Shown here in pieces: positions 1 through 10,856 of a stretch of 64,000 nt of DNA. A model generated the notes under the pieces. That model did no database searches. It worked only from the letters and a program-made list of their open reading frames with translations, and was not told the DNA's origin. The translations under genes were made by a program, and so were the position numbers. Source of the DNA: Miscanthus floridulus (Eukaryota; Streptophyta; Magnoliopsida; Poales; Poaceae); assembly GCF_019320115.1 (NCBI RefSeq), contig NC_089587.1, forward strand, positions 84,244,384 through 84,308,383, given 5' to 3'. Each line of letters starts with the position of its first letter. Position 1 is the stretch's first letter.

Positions 1-13
1 CCATTCTCCCTAT

Positions 14-234
14 TGTTAAAATACATGTGTCTAGGTTCATTGTAACATGGTGTAATCCTTAGGTTGTTGAGGGTGCCAGTTGGTTGTGCATGTGAGCATG
101 CATAGATAGAAATCTCCATGTATAGTTTGTTGTAATTCTATCATGATGTACAAGGCCACGTAGGGGGCTTTTTCCTACCTATATAACACGTAACCAAGAG
201 CCCAGGAAGGGCATCTTGTTCCCCCATTTTTACA
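14..234 (+). repeat. 5' LTR of the copia element
   Basis: The repeat starts with TG and ends with CA, and the same 221 bp recurs at 4687-4907. It carries a TATA-like box near its 3' half. The sequence that follows matches the initiator-Met tRNA primer-binding site used by copia elements. Confidence 0.95.
179..187 (+). promoter_or_regulatory. TATA-like box in the 5' LTR
   Basis: CTATATAAC lies about 50 bp before the end of the LTR, the usual place for the element promoter. It is conserved in the 3' LTR copy. Function is inferred from position and sequence only. Confidence 0.5.
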
Positions 235-247
235 TGGTACCAGAGCC
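235..247 (+). other. Primer-binding site (initiator Met tRNA)
   Basis: TGGTACCAGAGCC immediately follows the LTR. It differs by one base from the usual copia site TGGTATCAGAGCC, which is complementary to the 3' end of initiator methionine tRNA. Confidence 0.85.
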
Positions 248-264
248 ATCTAATCTAGGGAACC

Positions 265-3200
265 ATGGCGCAAACACCAGCCACCGCCGCTCTCTCCTTC
301 GATCTCCTTCCCATGGTGACGGAGAAGCTCACCAGAGGCAACTACGGCATGTGGCATGCTTAGGTGTCGTCGGCTCTCAAAGGGGCCCAACTCACCAGGT
401 TCATCAAGCCCACCGCGAAACCACCACCGGAGTTCCTGGACACCGCCGGCAAGAACGATGACACGACGAACGACAAGCAGGTCGACCCGCTGCCCAATCC
501 AGAGTACGAGAAGTGGGTAGCCAAGGACAGTCAGGTGCTTAGCTACTTGTTTTTGTCTCTGTCCAAAGAAATCTTTTCCCAGGTGTCATCTGCATCTACC
601 GCTGTGGAGCTCTAGGCTGCGATCTAGGCACTGCACACCTCGTAGTCCCGAGCACGTGTGATCGCCACGCGCATGGCGCTCGCCATGGCATCTAAAGGAG
701 CCTCAACCGTGGCGGAGTACTTCACAAAGATGAAGGGTCTCGCTGATGAGATGGCATTGGCGGGATGCAAGCTGGAGGACGAGGAGCTCGTCTCCTACAT
801 CCTCACTGGACTCGACAGCGACTTCAACTCCGTCATCTCGGTAGTCATGGCAAGAGTCGAGCCGATCAGCGTACCGGAGCTCTACGCACAGCTCGTCAGC
901 TTTGAGCAGCGTGTGGAGATGCAAGGCGTGGGAGCTCCATCCTCAGCCAATATGGTGATGAAGAACGGTCGCGGGGGCGGCAACGCTAACAACAACCCTC
1001 GCAATGGCCGTGGTGGAGGTGGCCGAGGTGGTTTCGGTCGTGGCCATAAGGGAGGCCGTGGCGGCACCGGAGGTGGTCGCGGCAGCTTCCAAGCTGGCGT
1101 ATTTTGCTAGTTGTGTGGCAAGGAAGGGCACATGGTGGTGCGCTGTTTCAAGAGGTTTGACAGCTCCTACACCGGCCCCCAGCAAAAGACAGCCGCTTTA
1201 GCGACCTCCAACTATGGTGTGGACACCAACTGGTATATGGATACCGATGCCACTGATCACATCATAGGGGAGCTTGAGAAGCTAACCATTCGTGACAAGT
1301 ACACCGGCAATGAGCAAGTGCATGCGGCAAATGGAACATGTATGGAGATTGGTTATGTTGGTCATAGCATTTTGCATTCCCCACATACCCATATTCATCT
1401 TAATAATGTGCTCCATGTTCCACAAGCAAGTAAAAGTCTTATCTCTGTAAATCGTTTGGCTCGTGACAATAATGCTTTTTCTGGAGTTTCATCCAAATCA
1501 TTTTTTATCAAGGAACAGGGGACCAAGAGGACTCTCCTGCAAGGCAGATGTGAAGGGGGCCTCTATCCCCTCAAGTCATCCTACAATAAGCAAGCGCTTG
1601 GTGCATCCAAGTTGTCATCGTTGTTATGGCATGCTAGGCTAGGACATGCATCTCCTACTGTAGTGCAGCAAGTTCTAAGCCACCATAATCTTCCTTTTGT
1701 TAGAAACTTGAATAAAGCTGAAATTTGTGATGCTTGTCAGCGGGGCAAGAGCCACCAGCTACCTTCTCCTAAGTCAACCAGTGTCTCTACTAGTCCCATG
1801 GATTTAGTCTTCTCTAATGTTTGGGGGCTGGCACCTATGTCGGTCGGCAAAAACAACTATTATGTAAGCTTTATCGATGATTATTCAAAGTTTACTTGGA
1901 TCTATTTATTGCGCCATAAATCAGAAGTATTCTCTTGTTTTCGTGATTTTCAAAACCTTGTTGAGCGACAATTTGGTCGCAAGATCTTGAAGGTACAAAC
2001 AGACTGGGGAGGTGAATATCAAACCTTGAATTCCTTTTTTAGGCGCATAGGCATAGAACATCTTCTTTCATGTCCCCATGCACATCAACAAAATAGCTCC
2101 GCTGAACGCAAGCACAGGCACATTGTTGAGATAGGACTCTCCCTACTTGCTCATGCTGCCATGCCATTAAAATTTTGGGATGAAGCGTTTCTTACAGCTG
2201 TATTTCTTATAAATCACCTTCCTTCAAAAGTCATCCACAGTGACACACCTTACGAGCGCCTCCATGGTCACAAACCCGACTACTCCTTCCTTAGAGTCTT
2301 TGGTTGTGCCTGCTGGCCCAACCTTCGTCCCTACAACACCACGAAATTGCAATTCCGCTCTAAACAGTGTGTCTTCCTTGGCTACAGCAATTCACACAAG
2401 GGGTTTAAGTGTTTAGATCCCTCTGTAGGATGTGTGTATATTTCTCGTGACATTGTGTTTGATGAGAATGTGTTTCCCTTCTCTGAACTCCATCCCAACA
2501 CCGGTGCATGGTTGCGAGCGGAAATATCTCTTCTTCCTGAATCCCTCCTCAGTTCCACCTCTTTTGGGGATGCAAAATTGCATGATCGACATGTTACTAA
2601 CTCCATGCCTAATACTGTGTCAAGTTCCCCTAGTTGTCAGTTGGATGCAGGAACAAACCGAGCATCAAACGGTGAAAAAATGGTGTTGCCCGCTCATCAT
2701 CACATGTGTCTCAGCGGCGGAGACCAAGCTACTACGAGTGCGGGATCCGAAGCTGATCCTGTCGCCGAATCTACCTCGGGATCGCTAGCTGATTTGCGCA
2801 CAGGCGCGTCGGCACCGCTGGTCGAGTCTTCAGCGGGATCGTCTGCGGCAGCATCCGGCACACTACCTCTCATCTCCGCTATGAGTTCGCCACTAGCTAC
2901 AGGAAGATCGTCTGCGGCCACGGGTCCGTCGACAGGTGTAGGACTGCAGCTGCATTCTGCTGTCGCTGCTGGGAATCTACTGCCGACGGAGATCCTCCCC
3001 TCTAGATCTTCTGTGGTTGTGGATCCTGCTCCTCCTACTGTGCCACCTCGCCCGATCACACGCCTATCTCAAGGGATCAGTCAGCCCAAGCAGTACACCG
3101 ATGGCATGGTGAGATGGTACATGATGGCAGCTACATCTGAGGAACCCTCCACTATTAGCGAAGCTCTCCAAGATGAAAATTGGAGTACAGCCATGGACAG

Positions 3201-4673
3201 TGAGTATCAAGCACTTCGTCGCAACAAGACTTGGCATTTGGTTCATCCACCACACGGCAAAAATATAATTGACTGCAAATGGGTCTATAAAGTGAAGTGA
3301 CGAGCAGATGGATCTATTGATCGTTACAAGGCAAGACTTGTTGCTAAAGGTTACAAGCAGAGGTATGGAATTGATTATGAAGATACTTTTAGTCCTGTTG
3401 TCAAGGTGGCAACCATACGTCTTATTTTGTCCATAGCTGTCTCAAAGGGGTGGACTCTTAGGCAACTTGATGTCCAAAATGCATTTTTGCATGGAGTTCT
3501 TGAAGAGGAAGTATACATGCATCAACCCCCTGGATATGTTGACAAGGATCGGCCGAATTGGGTGTGTAAACTCGATAAAGCACTCTACGGTCTCAAACAA
3601 GCACCTCACGCCTGGTATGCTCGGTTGTGTGGTAAGCTTGAAACTCTGGGATTTGTTCCATCCAAGGCAGATACATCTTTGTTTTATTATCAGAAAGGTC
3701 GGCATACTATTTTTGTTCTGGTTTATGTTGATGACATAATTGTGGCTAGCTCGTCCAAAGATGCTACTGATGCTTTGCTCCAAGATTTGGAACGGGATTT
3801 TGCACTCAAGGATCTAGGTGATCTTCATTACTTCCTGGGCATCGAAGTCAAGAGATCAAGGGACAGTCTCCGATTGTCTCAACAGCGCTATGCTACTGAT
3901 GTTGTTCAGAGAGCTAGTATGGCAAGTGCAAACCGATCAATACACCTCTTGCTACCTCTGAAATGTTAAGTGCTACAGACGGTGTGAAGCTAGGTCCTGA
4001 TGATGCTACCAGATTCAGGAGTGTAGTGGGGGCTTTGTAATACTTGACGCTGACCAGACCTGACATCTCTTTCTCGGTGAACAAAGTGTGCCAGTTTTTG
4101 CATCAACCGACTATGGTGCACTAGAGCGCTGTTAAGCGTATTCTACGGTATGTCCAAGGGACTTTGAACCTAGGTCTTAAGGTTCGGCCTTCTCAGTCCA
4201 TGATGGTGAGTGCTTTCAGTGATGCCGACTGGGCCGGATGCCCTGATGATCGACGTTCAACAGGCAGGTTTGCAGTTTTTCTTGGGTGCAATCTCGTCTC
4301 ATGGTGTGCCAAGAAGCAGCCCACTGTTTCTAGGTCCAGTACTGAAGCCGAATACAAAGCGTTAGCCAATGCCACTGCAGAGGTGATGTGGATTCAGAAG
4401 TTACTTGATGAACTTGGGGTTCAACATCCTCGTGCAGCTCGGTTATGGTGTGATAATATTAGAGCTAAGTACTTATCTGCTAATCTAGTTTTTCATGCTC
4501 GGACTAAACATATTGAGATTGATTTTCATTTTGTCCGAGAAAGGGTTGCTCAGAAACTCTTAGAGATCCGTTTTATTAATTCTGCTGATCAGCTAGCTGA
4601 TGGTTTTACAAAACCTCTTGTTGCAGCTAAAGTAGAAGAGTTTAGGAATAATCTCAACCTAGTGGCTGGTTGA
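265..4673 (+). pseudogene. Degenerate copia gag-pol polyprotein
   Basis: One reading frame starts at the ATG at 265 and ran originally to the TGA at 4671. In order it shows gag, a Gly/Arg-rich stretch (about 960-1090), a CCHC zinc knuckle (1105-1146), protease, the HHCC pre-integrase motif (about 1626-1755), an integrase core with FIDDYSKFTW and TDWGGEY, reverse transcriptase with YVDD (3724-3735), and RNase H ending near 4670. In-frame stops are TAG at 361, 613, 625, 643 and 1108, TGA at 3298, then TAA at 4038 and TAG at 4122 in the shifted frame. A 1-nt deletion near 3928 separates the last part. The protease centre reads D-T-D instead of D-T-G. All stops look like C-to-T or G-to-A changes. 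It is not functional. Confidence 0.93.
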
Positions 4674-4676
4674 GAT

Positions 4677-4686
4677 TGAGTGGGGG
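4677..4686 (+). other. Polypurine tract of the copia element
   Basis: TGAGTGGGGG lies directly before the 3' LTR, in the position of the plus-strand primer. Confidence 0.75.
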
Positions 4687-4907
4687 TGTTAAAATACATG
4701 TGTCTAAGTTCATTGTAACACGGTGTAATCCTCAGGATGTTGAGGGCGCCGGTTGGTTGTGCATGTGAGCATGCATAGATAGAAATCTCTGTGTATAGTT
4801 TGTTGTAATTCTATCGTGATGTACAAGGCCACGTAGGGAGCTTTTTCCTGCCTATATAACACGTAACCAAGAGCCCAGGAATGGCATCTTGTTCCCCCAT
4901 TTTTACA
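4687..4907 (+). repeat. 3' LTR of the copia element
   Basis: Same length and ends as the 5' LTR, with about 12 substitutions. It is followed by the second CCTAT target duplication. Confidence 0.95.
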
Positions 4908-4912
4908 CCTAT

Positions 4913-5878
4913 ATCAGCAAGCTTTCTCCCACGCAACCAGGCTTTGAGCTCCGGATGGAGCATCATATCGTTGCCACACCAGAGAAAGGATCCGCGACGC
5001 TTGTCCATCAGCGCAATGACCCCGGGCGGGAGTTGCAGGGCGCACATTGCATACATAAGCTGGGAATCAAGAACTGAGTTAATCAGAACCGTTCTTCCCA
5101 TTGCATTAAGCAGGCTGGCTTGCCATCCCGCCAGGTAGCGATCAGTTTTGTCAATGCATGGCATGGAGAGAAGGCCCGAGAGCTTGTGCACAGAAAGAGG
5201 TAACCCCAGGTACGTCTGTGGGAAGCTTTCGCGTCTGCAACCTAAAATGGAGATGCATTGTGCTGCCTTGGCTTCATTCATATGAATTGGAACTGCCGTG
5301 GTCTTGTTGTAATTGATTGTCAGTCCCGTAGCAGCAGCAAAATTGTCCAGGATTACCTTGATGCTTTGCACATCTTCTGGATCACCACGGAGCACAACAA
5401 TGTAAGTGTGTCGTCCGCATACTGAAGAACAGGGCATGGAACTCCGTCAGCCAGGATGTCTCACAGAGTCGGTACTTCCTTGGATCAGCCGTTGTAATAC
5501 ATCTGCAACGATTAAGAATAGGAACGGCCACAGTGGGTCGCCCTGACGCAGCCCGCGCATACAGGTAATCCACGGACCAGGACAGCCGTTGACAAGAATA
5601 GCTGAGCGAGTTGAACTGAGCAGGTGTAGAACCCAATCTCGCCACTTGGAGCTAAAACCTCTTGCCTGCAGAACCCGAAGAAGTCCATCCCAGTGAACGG
5701 TGTCCAAGGCCTTGGCAAAATCAATCTTTACAGCAATAGATGGCATCTTCCGCTTATGACAATGCTGAGACAATTCTGCCGCATGAATAAAACTTTCTGC
5801 GATTGAGCGCCCCCGCATGTGACAGGTTTTAGAAAAATGATTGTTTTTCTTAGTCCGGTGAAGTTGCTCCAAGGGCTT
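4913..5878 (-). mobile_element. LINE (non-LTR retrotransposon) reverse transcriptase relic
   Basis: On the minus strand, 5872-5447 encodes a LINE-type RT with KIDFAKALDTVHWDGL and GLRQGDPLWPFLF. The catalytic Y-A-D-D is readable around 5416-5427 but in another frame from the part after it (TYIVVLRGDPEDV onward, to about 4920), which shows a frameshift at the active site. The tail (YLGLPLSVHKL, WLLxRR-like Trp and Cys residues) is typical of plant LINEs. The relic seems to start abruptly near 5878, a common 5' truncation. The copia element cuts it at 4908-4912, and whatever followed lies left of position 9. Confidence 0.85.
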
Positions 5879-5998
5879 TGGTCATTTACATCCTCCACTA
5901 GTGGGTATCATATCACCTATACTACGTATTTACATCCTCCGGTAATAGGTATCGTAATTAATAGGGAAGAAAAATGTCATTTACATCCTAATACTATG

Positions 5999-7909
5999 TC
6001 ACATGTGCTCGGCTCCAACGTTCTTATATTTGTATCTCCACGCAAAAAACACATAGGCGAAGAACTGGAGCGCGCTGAGCGTGGCGAGCAGCCAGTAGAA
6101 GTAGTCGAGGTGGGCGTGGTTCAAATTATCTGAGAACCAGCTCTGGCCCCTCGCTGCCGTCGCCCGGTGGATGCCTGACACGAGCGCGCTGCTGACGAAG
6201 CTTCCGATGCCAAAGATGCTGATGTAGAGCGCCAGGCCAATGCTGCGCAGCCTGTCAGGCACCTGGTCGTAGAAGAACTCCTGCAGGCCGACCATGGCGA
6301 ACACGTCGGCGGCGCCGAACACGACGTACTGCGGCACCATCCACCACAGGCTCATCGGCAGCTGGACCTTGGGCTTGTCGGTCAGCCCGGTGTCACGCGC
6401 GACCCGGAGCCGGCGCTCCTCGACGAGCGCCGCGATCACCGTGGACACGATGGAGAGGAACATCCCCGCTCCGATGCGCTGCAGCATGGTGATCCCCGAC
6501 GGCCGGCCCGTGTACCGGCGCGACAGCGGGACGACCACGCGGTCGTAGACCGGGACGAGCACCATGATGGTGATGCTGATGAAGGCTAGCAACGCCGCCG
6601 CCGGCACCTTCACCAGCTCGCCGACGCGTCGGTCCAGGGTCGCCGCCTGCTTCGTGAAGAACGTCATGGACTGCGAGTACACCACGGCGTATACCAGCGT
6701 CATCGCCCATATCGGGAACAGACGGAGGACGTCCTTGGCTTCGCTGACCACGACGGCTGTGTTCGTCGTTGTCGTCGTCGCTGCCACCTGCGCCTCCTCA
6801 TCGCTGCTGCTGCTGCACACATCGGCGTTCAGTAAAAGGGCGCATCAGTGACATCCAAAGTACACCGTGTGCAGGTAACTACGTACAGTACCTGATGTCC
6901 GTGCGACCTGCAGCCCTGAACCTTCTGTTCCGCCGGCGCTGCCGCGAGACAGCAAAAGCCTCGGCGGCGTAAGCGAACAGGCTGCGCGTCCCGCTCGTGT
7001 CGGTGTACCGGTACGTCCTCGTACCAAGCAGGAAAACGACGAGGGTGCAGGCCATGACGGCGCACGGGATGGCGAAGGCGAGGCCCCAGCTGAGGTTCTC
7101 CTGCACGTAGCTGACGACCAGGAGCGTGGCGGCGGTGCCGGCGCACACGCCGAAGTACCACCAGTTGAAGAAGGAGCCCCTGGAGACGGATTCGCCGGGG
7201 TCGCTCTTGCTGAACTGATCGGCGCCGAACGCGTGCGTGCACGGCTTGTGGCCGCCCTCGCCGACGGCCACCATGTAGAGCGACACGTAGAATAGGGTCA
7301 CCTGGACGGTGGGCGGCGGCGGGCACTTCTCGCTGGCGGTGTTGCAGTGGTGCCCAACCAAGGTTGACACGGCCAGCAGGCCTAAACCCTGCATGCATGC
7401 ATTGATGCATTTTCCATCCAGCAATTAAATATTAAAATCAAATGATCTTACTAATTGCAAGGACCACACATGTCCCTAGGTAGTCCGTAGTTTTTGGTTA
7501 CCAGGGTGTACAGGAGCGACGCCAAGATAATGGTGAGATATCTTCCGAGCCACAGGTCGGCAATGGCGCCGCCCAGCAACGGCAGCATCAGCGCCGTGCC
7601 GCTCCACGCGTTGGTGGCCGCAGCCGCGGCGGCGATCCCCTCTTGCAGGGGTCCCGTTAGAAGGGTGATCAGATTGGCGGCAACGGCGTAGAAGGCAAAG
7701 CGTTCACCGATCTCCGCCACTGCATGCATGTAACGCACCCATGGATCGATCGGATCAGCAGCACTTCATATATGTATTCTTCCATCCGACATGATCCATG
7801 TTTCCATGGTGGCTATATATATGTACTATGATGTGATCGACGAGCTGATCGAGGAAACTTTTGACTTGCCTATTATAAAAATGGCTGATCTCCAGCTGCC
7901 GGTTCTCAT
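5999..7909 (-). CDS. NRT1/PTR family (NPF) proton-coupled transporter, 4 exons
   Basis: NPF proteins are 12-helix plasma-membrane or tonoplast carriers of the major facilitator superfamily. They move nitrate, di/tripeptides or hormones together with protons. I read four exons: 7909-7870, 7719-7502, 7388-6892 and 6812-5999, giving about 522 aa (most NPFs have 550-600). The 40-nt first exon encodes M-R-T-G-S-WRSAIFII. It joins the next exon to give the family motif E-x-x-E-R at residues 16-20, the proton-coupling site. Further family motifs are PLLGGAIADLWLGRY, GGHKPC with AFGADQF, FFNWWYF, LFPIWA, and QEFFYDQVP near the C-terminus. Introns 2 and 3 are GT-AG, while intron 1 has a GC donor. The central cytosolic loop is short. 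The N-terminus is short for the family, so a start further upstream cannot be ruled out, but an in-frame TGA lies upstream of the chosen ATG. The subfamily (NPF5-like?) is a guess, and the substrate cannot be told from sequence. Confidence 0.88.
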
Positions 7910-8795
7910 CGTGAGGCATGCAATGCAGGATCCAAGTCGTCGTCGTCGCCGGAGCAGAAGAAGAAACTCGCTCGCTCGTCAGATCGATCGGAAGAGAGAG
8001 CTGGGACGGACTGTTAGAAGCTGAGCAGATCGGCAGGAGGGTTTGTCTCTTATGGTGTATCTTTAGCCAAGGGGGACCATTATTTTCGCATCATGGCTCT
8101 GGCTGCCTACAAATATGGACTGTTACATGCTTACACGTATGGATGTCTCTACTTGCATGTGATCCTCCAACGACATATCTGACCAAGTCTGAACAAATTT
8201 TATCGATCCAGCCTTGGAGGATATAGCATATATATACATAATTATATATATGCAGCTAATATATAAGTCGTTACCGATCCAACCACAAACCTTAAAATTG
8301 ATGAAGTCACCATGAGCGTCTCATTACCGATGGGCACACATCGGTTTAGAAAAATATGAGCACCCATATCAAGTCAAGAATTTAAACCGTAAGTACATCA
8401 TCAATTAATTTGTGATTTATCTGATTCCCATGCATAGGGGTACAAAGGTGTGACATCAATTATTAAGTTTGCTCATAACAGTAAGGTAGCGAATTAGATA
8501 GTGAAATGGATGAAAGCTTTGCAAGCATGCAATGTACTTTTTAACAAGCATACACCTAAATAAATCTATAACTAAGTTATACATGATTCAATGAGTATGA
8601 ATTTTTTACTACAGTTCAAGCATACAATAATTAACACACCATAAAAATTACACTACAATTAGACCATAGAAACTGCAGCTATGAATTAATTACATAAAAG
8701 CATATATCTAACGCTACAGTAAAAAAATTATACTAAAACATACTATATTATATATTCATTTTGTAGATCTCATGTGGAGTCCAAAAAATTGAATT

Positions 8796-8929
8796 TTCTA
8801 TTTTATGATTTTCCTATGATTTACTATGATTTTTTAAAGATTCAGCCGAAATAAATAAATAAAAATTCTATTTTATGATTTTACTATGATTTTTTAAAGA
8901 TTTAGCCGAAGTAAATAAAAAAGAAAAAG
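8796..8929. repeat. Two-copy tandem duplication, about 70 bp
   Basis: The segment starting TTCTATTTTATGATTTT and ending in an AGCCGAA-AATAAATAAA stretch occurs twice about 70 bp apart, with small differences. Non-coding. Confidence 0.75.
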
Positions 8930-9235
8930 ACAAAACCATCTTTGAAAACCACTTATAACCGGTCAGGAAGGTAAAACGAACGGTTTTAAAAGTTCAAAAA
9001 GGTCGTTTACCCATTTTAGAGTTTAGGAAAAAAAGCGAACTTTCGTAAAAGTTCAGGAGGTAATGTGAACTTTTTCTAGGCCGGCCTCAGAACGTTCTAG
9101 AACGGGCCCAGCCATGGCCCGTGGCCCGCGTGCAACACCTGATCGAGAAGCTGTCACGTGCACAACATAGATAACGACAAGTTTCTCTAGCCAAGCAGCA
9201 ATTCAGAGTTCATCCAGATAGAGGGACTAAAGTTG

Positions 9236-9360
9236 AGAAGATGTCACATCGGGTATCATATCGGACGTCACATCTCGTACTAATAATAAAATAAATTATA
9301 GAAGCTGTGATTAATTCGCGAGACGAATCTATTAAGTTTAATTAATCTATTGCTTTTTTT
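9236..9360 (-). repeat. Fragment of a grass MITE
   Basis: The string GCGAGACGAATCTATTAAG and the ATATCGGACGTCACAT block resemble inner parts of the larger MITE copy at 10393-10731, but in a different arrangement. No terminal repeats are seen, so this is a truncated copy. Confidence 0.5.
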
Positions 9361-9537
9361 AAGGGACGATGTTTAGGATTTGCTTTTTCTTTTTTTTTCT
9401 TTTTTTTTTTTGAGAAACGATGATTAGGATTTGCTCTGTGGCTGAGAGGCTGCCTCCGACTCTCCGAGGCCATGGTTGCAGCAGCGTACGGAGTACTACG
9501 GACCTGTTGGATAGCTGGACTAGTGCTAGACCACTAA

Positions 9538-9830
9538 GGCCTCGTTGGTTGTTTCACGGTGAAAATGGGCCCGTTTTTCTTCCTTGACCGGATCTAAGTG
9601 GTTCCTGCTGGTTCACTCAAATCTTGTTCGTCCCTGTTCCGCACGTACGGTGGTCCGTTTTCATTTTGGACCTAGAAGGGGGAAGATAGGCCCGGATCGA
9701 TCGCTTTTCATTCCGGGCCGTATCTATCCGAACAACCATTTCTGGTCCGACCTGACTTTGAATCAGGCTAAATCGATCCAGGCACAACAGGCCGCCTTCC
9801 GGGCCGTTCGAGGCCAAAACAAACAAGGCC
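9538..9830. mobile_element. Tourist-like MITE, 293 bp
   Basis: The termini are GGCCTCGTTGGTTGTTT on the left and the inverse of GGCCTTGTTTGTTTTGG on the right. The element is flanked by the trinucleotide TAA on both sides (9535-9537 and 9831-9833), as expected for PIF/Harbinger-type MITEs. It has no coding capacity. Confidence 0.7.
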
Positions 9831-9911
9831 TAAATGACTGGACTAATAAAATATGAGCTAAACAGTAGTTTGGTCGAATTACGTTATTAGTCTTTCTCGG
9901 TAGTTCATAGT

Positions 9912-10027
9912 GGTTTATTCGACTGATATTAAAGTTGGCTGATAAGTTGGCTGAAGATTTTTGGTGTGAGAGAAAAATACTGTAGATTCTAACTGATAAG
10001 CCGGCTGATAAGTTCAAATGAATAGGT
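9912..10027 (-). mobile_element. MITE of the family with the TTTTTCTCTCACA core, copy 1
   Basis: On the minus strand this reads CCTATTCATTTGAACTTATC, then CAGTATTTTTCTCTCACAC, then repeated CAGCCAACTTATCAGCC. The same arrangement occurs at 54862-54996, 57510-57634 and 59424-59540. Here the terminal GCCTGTTC repeats have decayed. Confidence 0.6.
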
Positions 10028-10392
10028 CATGACTAAACTTTAATTATCTAAACTTTATTCATCTAGATTTTAATTGGACTAAGAACTAGTAGTCCGGAAC
10101 TCCGGATAATCCAATACCCACTACAACAAAACGGACGCACAGCAGGGTTGGTACTACTTGGCTATCATCGAAACGGAATTTCTTTCGTGACACAGCGCAA
10201 CGATTCTCAACCACACACGACGCAACGATTCTCGATTCAATGACGAATCGTCGTCCAACGGAGTTTCTTTCGGCCACAGACTGGCAGTGAATGATGCACG
10301 GGCGTCTCAGGCACTGATGATATAGTCCCTTCCTCCAAAAAGTGGCGCACATATCATTTTCAAAAAGTCAAATAGTTTTAAGCATAAATAAT

Positions 10393-10731
10393 GGCTTGTT
10401 TGTTTTCCGTCCTAAACATTAGTCCCTGTCATATCGGATGTTTGACACATATATGAAAATATTAAATATCGACTAATTACGAAATTAAATGCAAAGATTG
10501 AGACTAATATGCGAGACGAAATTTTTAAACCTAATTAGTCTATGATTTGACAATATGTTGCTACAGTAAATATGTGTTAGCGATGGATTAATTAGACTTA
10601 ATAAATTCATCTCGTGAATTACTGAGGACTTCTATAATTTATTTTATTATTACTATCCGAACACTCGATGTGACACCCCACGTGACACCTAATATGACAC
10701 GCTAAACTTTAGTTCTTAGATTCAAACACCC
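10393..10731 (+). mobile_element. MITE with GGnTTGTTTG-type termini, about 340 bp
   Basis: The left end GGCTTGTTTGTTTTCC matches the inverse of the right end (TTAGATTCAAACACC) roughly. Inside are paired, partly inverted blocks: GCGAGACGAAATTTTTAAACC with AATTAGACTTAATAAATTC, and CCTGTCATATCGGATG with CATCGAGTGTTCGGATAG read inversely. This structure is typical of an abundant non-autonomous grass element. The target duplication is unclear. Confidence 0.6.
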
Positions 10732-10856
10732 TAAACTTAGAATTAGTTCACTTCATGAACAACGGTTGAATTTGGCTCTACAATTTGTGCCTAGTAGTGT
10801 ACCATGAGACATTTTGAATGCATTTGGTTGCCTGCACCATCCCTCAGCCGGGCTTT

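Larger units (their letters stand above)
14..4907 (+). mobile_element. Ty1/copia LTR retrotransposon, complete but defective
   Basis: The element is bounded by two 221-bp LTRs that begin TGTTAAAATA and end TTTTTACA. It is flanked by a perfect 5-bp target duplication CCTAT at 9-13 and 4908-4912. A primer-binding site follows the 5' LTR directly, and a purine tract precedes the 3' LTR. Domain order is gag, protease, integrase, reverse transcriptase, RNase H, which is the copia order. By hand count the LTRs differ at about 12 of 221 positions, mostly transitions, so the insertion is fairly recent but not new. The polyprotein has several stop codons and one frameshift, so it cannot move by itself. 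It landed inside an older LINE relic. Confidence 0.96.
7910..9537. other. Upstream region of the NPF gene, AT-rich intergenic DNA
   Basis: The first 100-150 bp next to the ATG, read on the minus strand, look like a 5' UTR with CT-rich and CGA-repeat stretches. TATATATA runs at 8224-8260 could hold a minus-strand TATA box. The rest is AT-rich with no convincing ORF. It holds a short tandem duplication, a T-rich run near 9385-9410 and a MITE fragment. No other gene is seen. Confidence 0.5.

Noticed and set aside
6294..6850. Plus-strand ORFs over the NPF last exon
   Set aside because: Codon shadows of the minus-strand transporter exon, which carries the family motifs.
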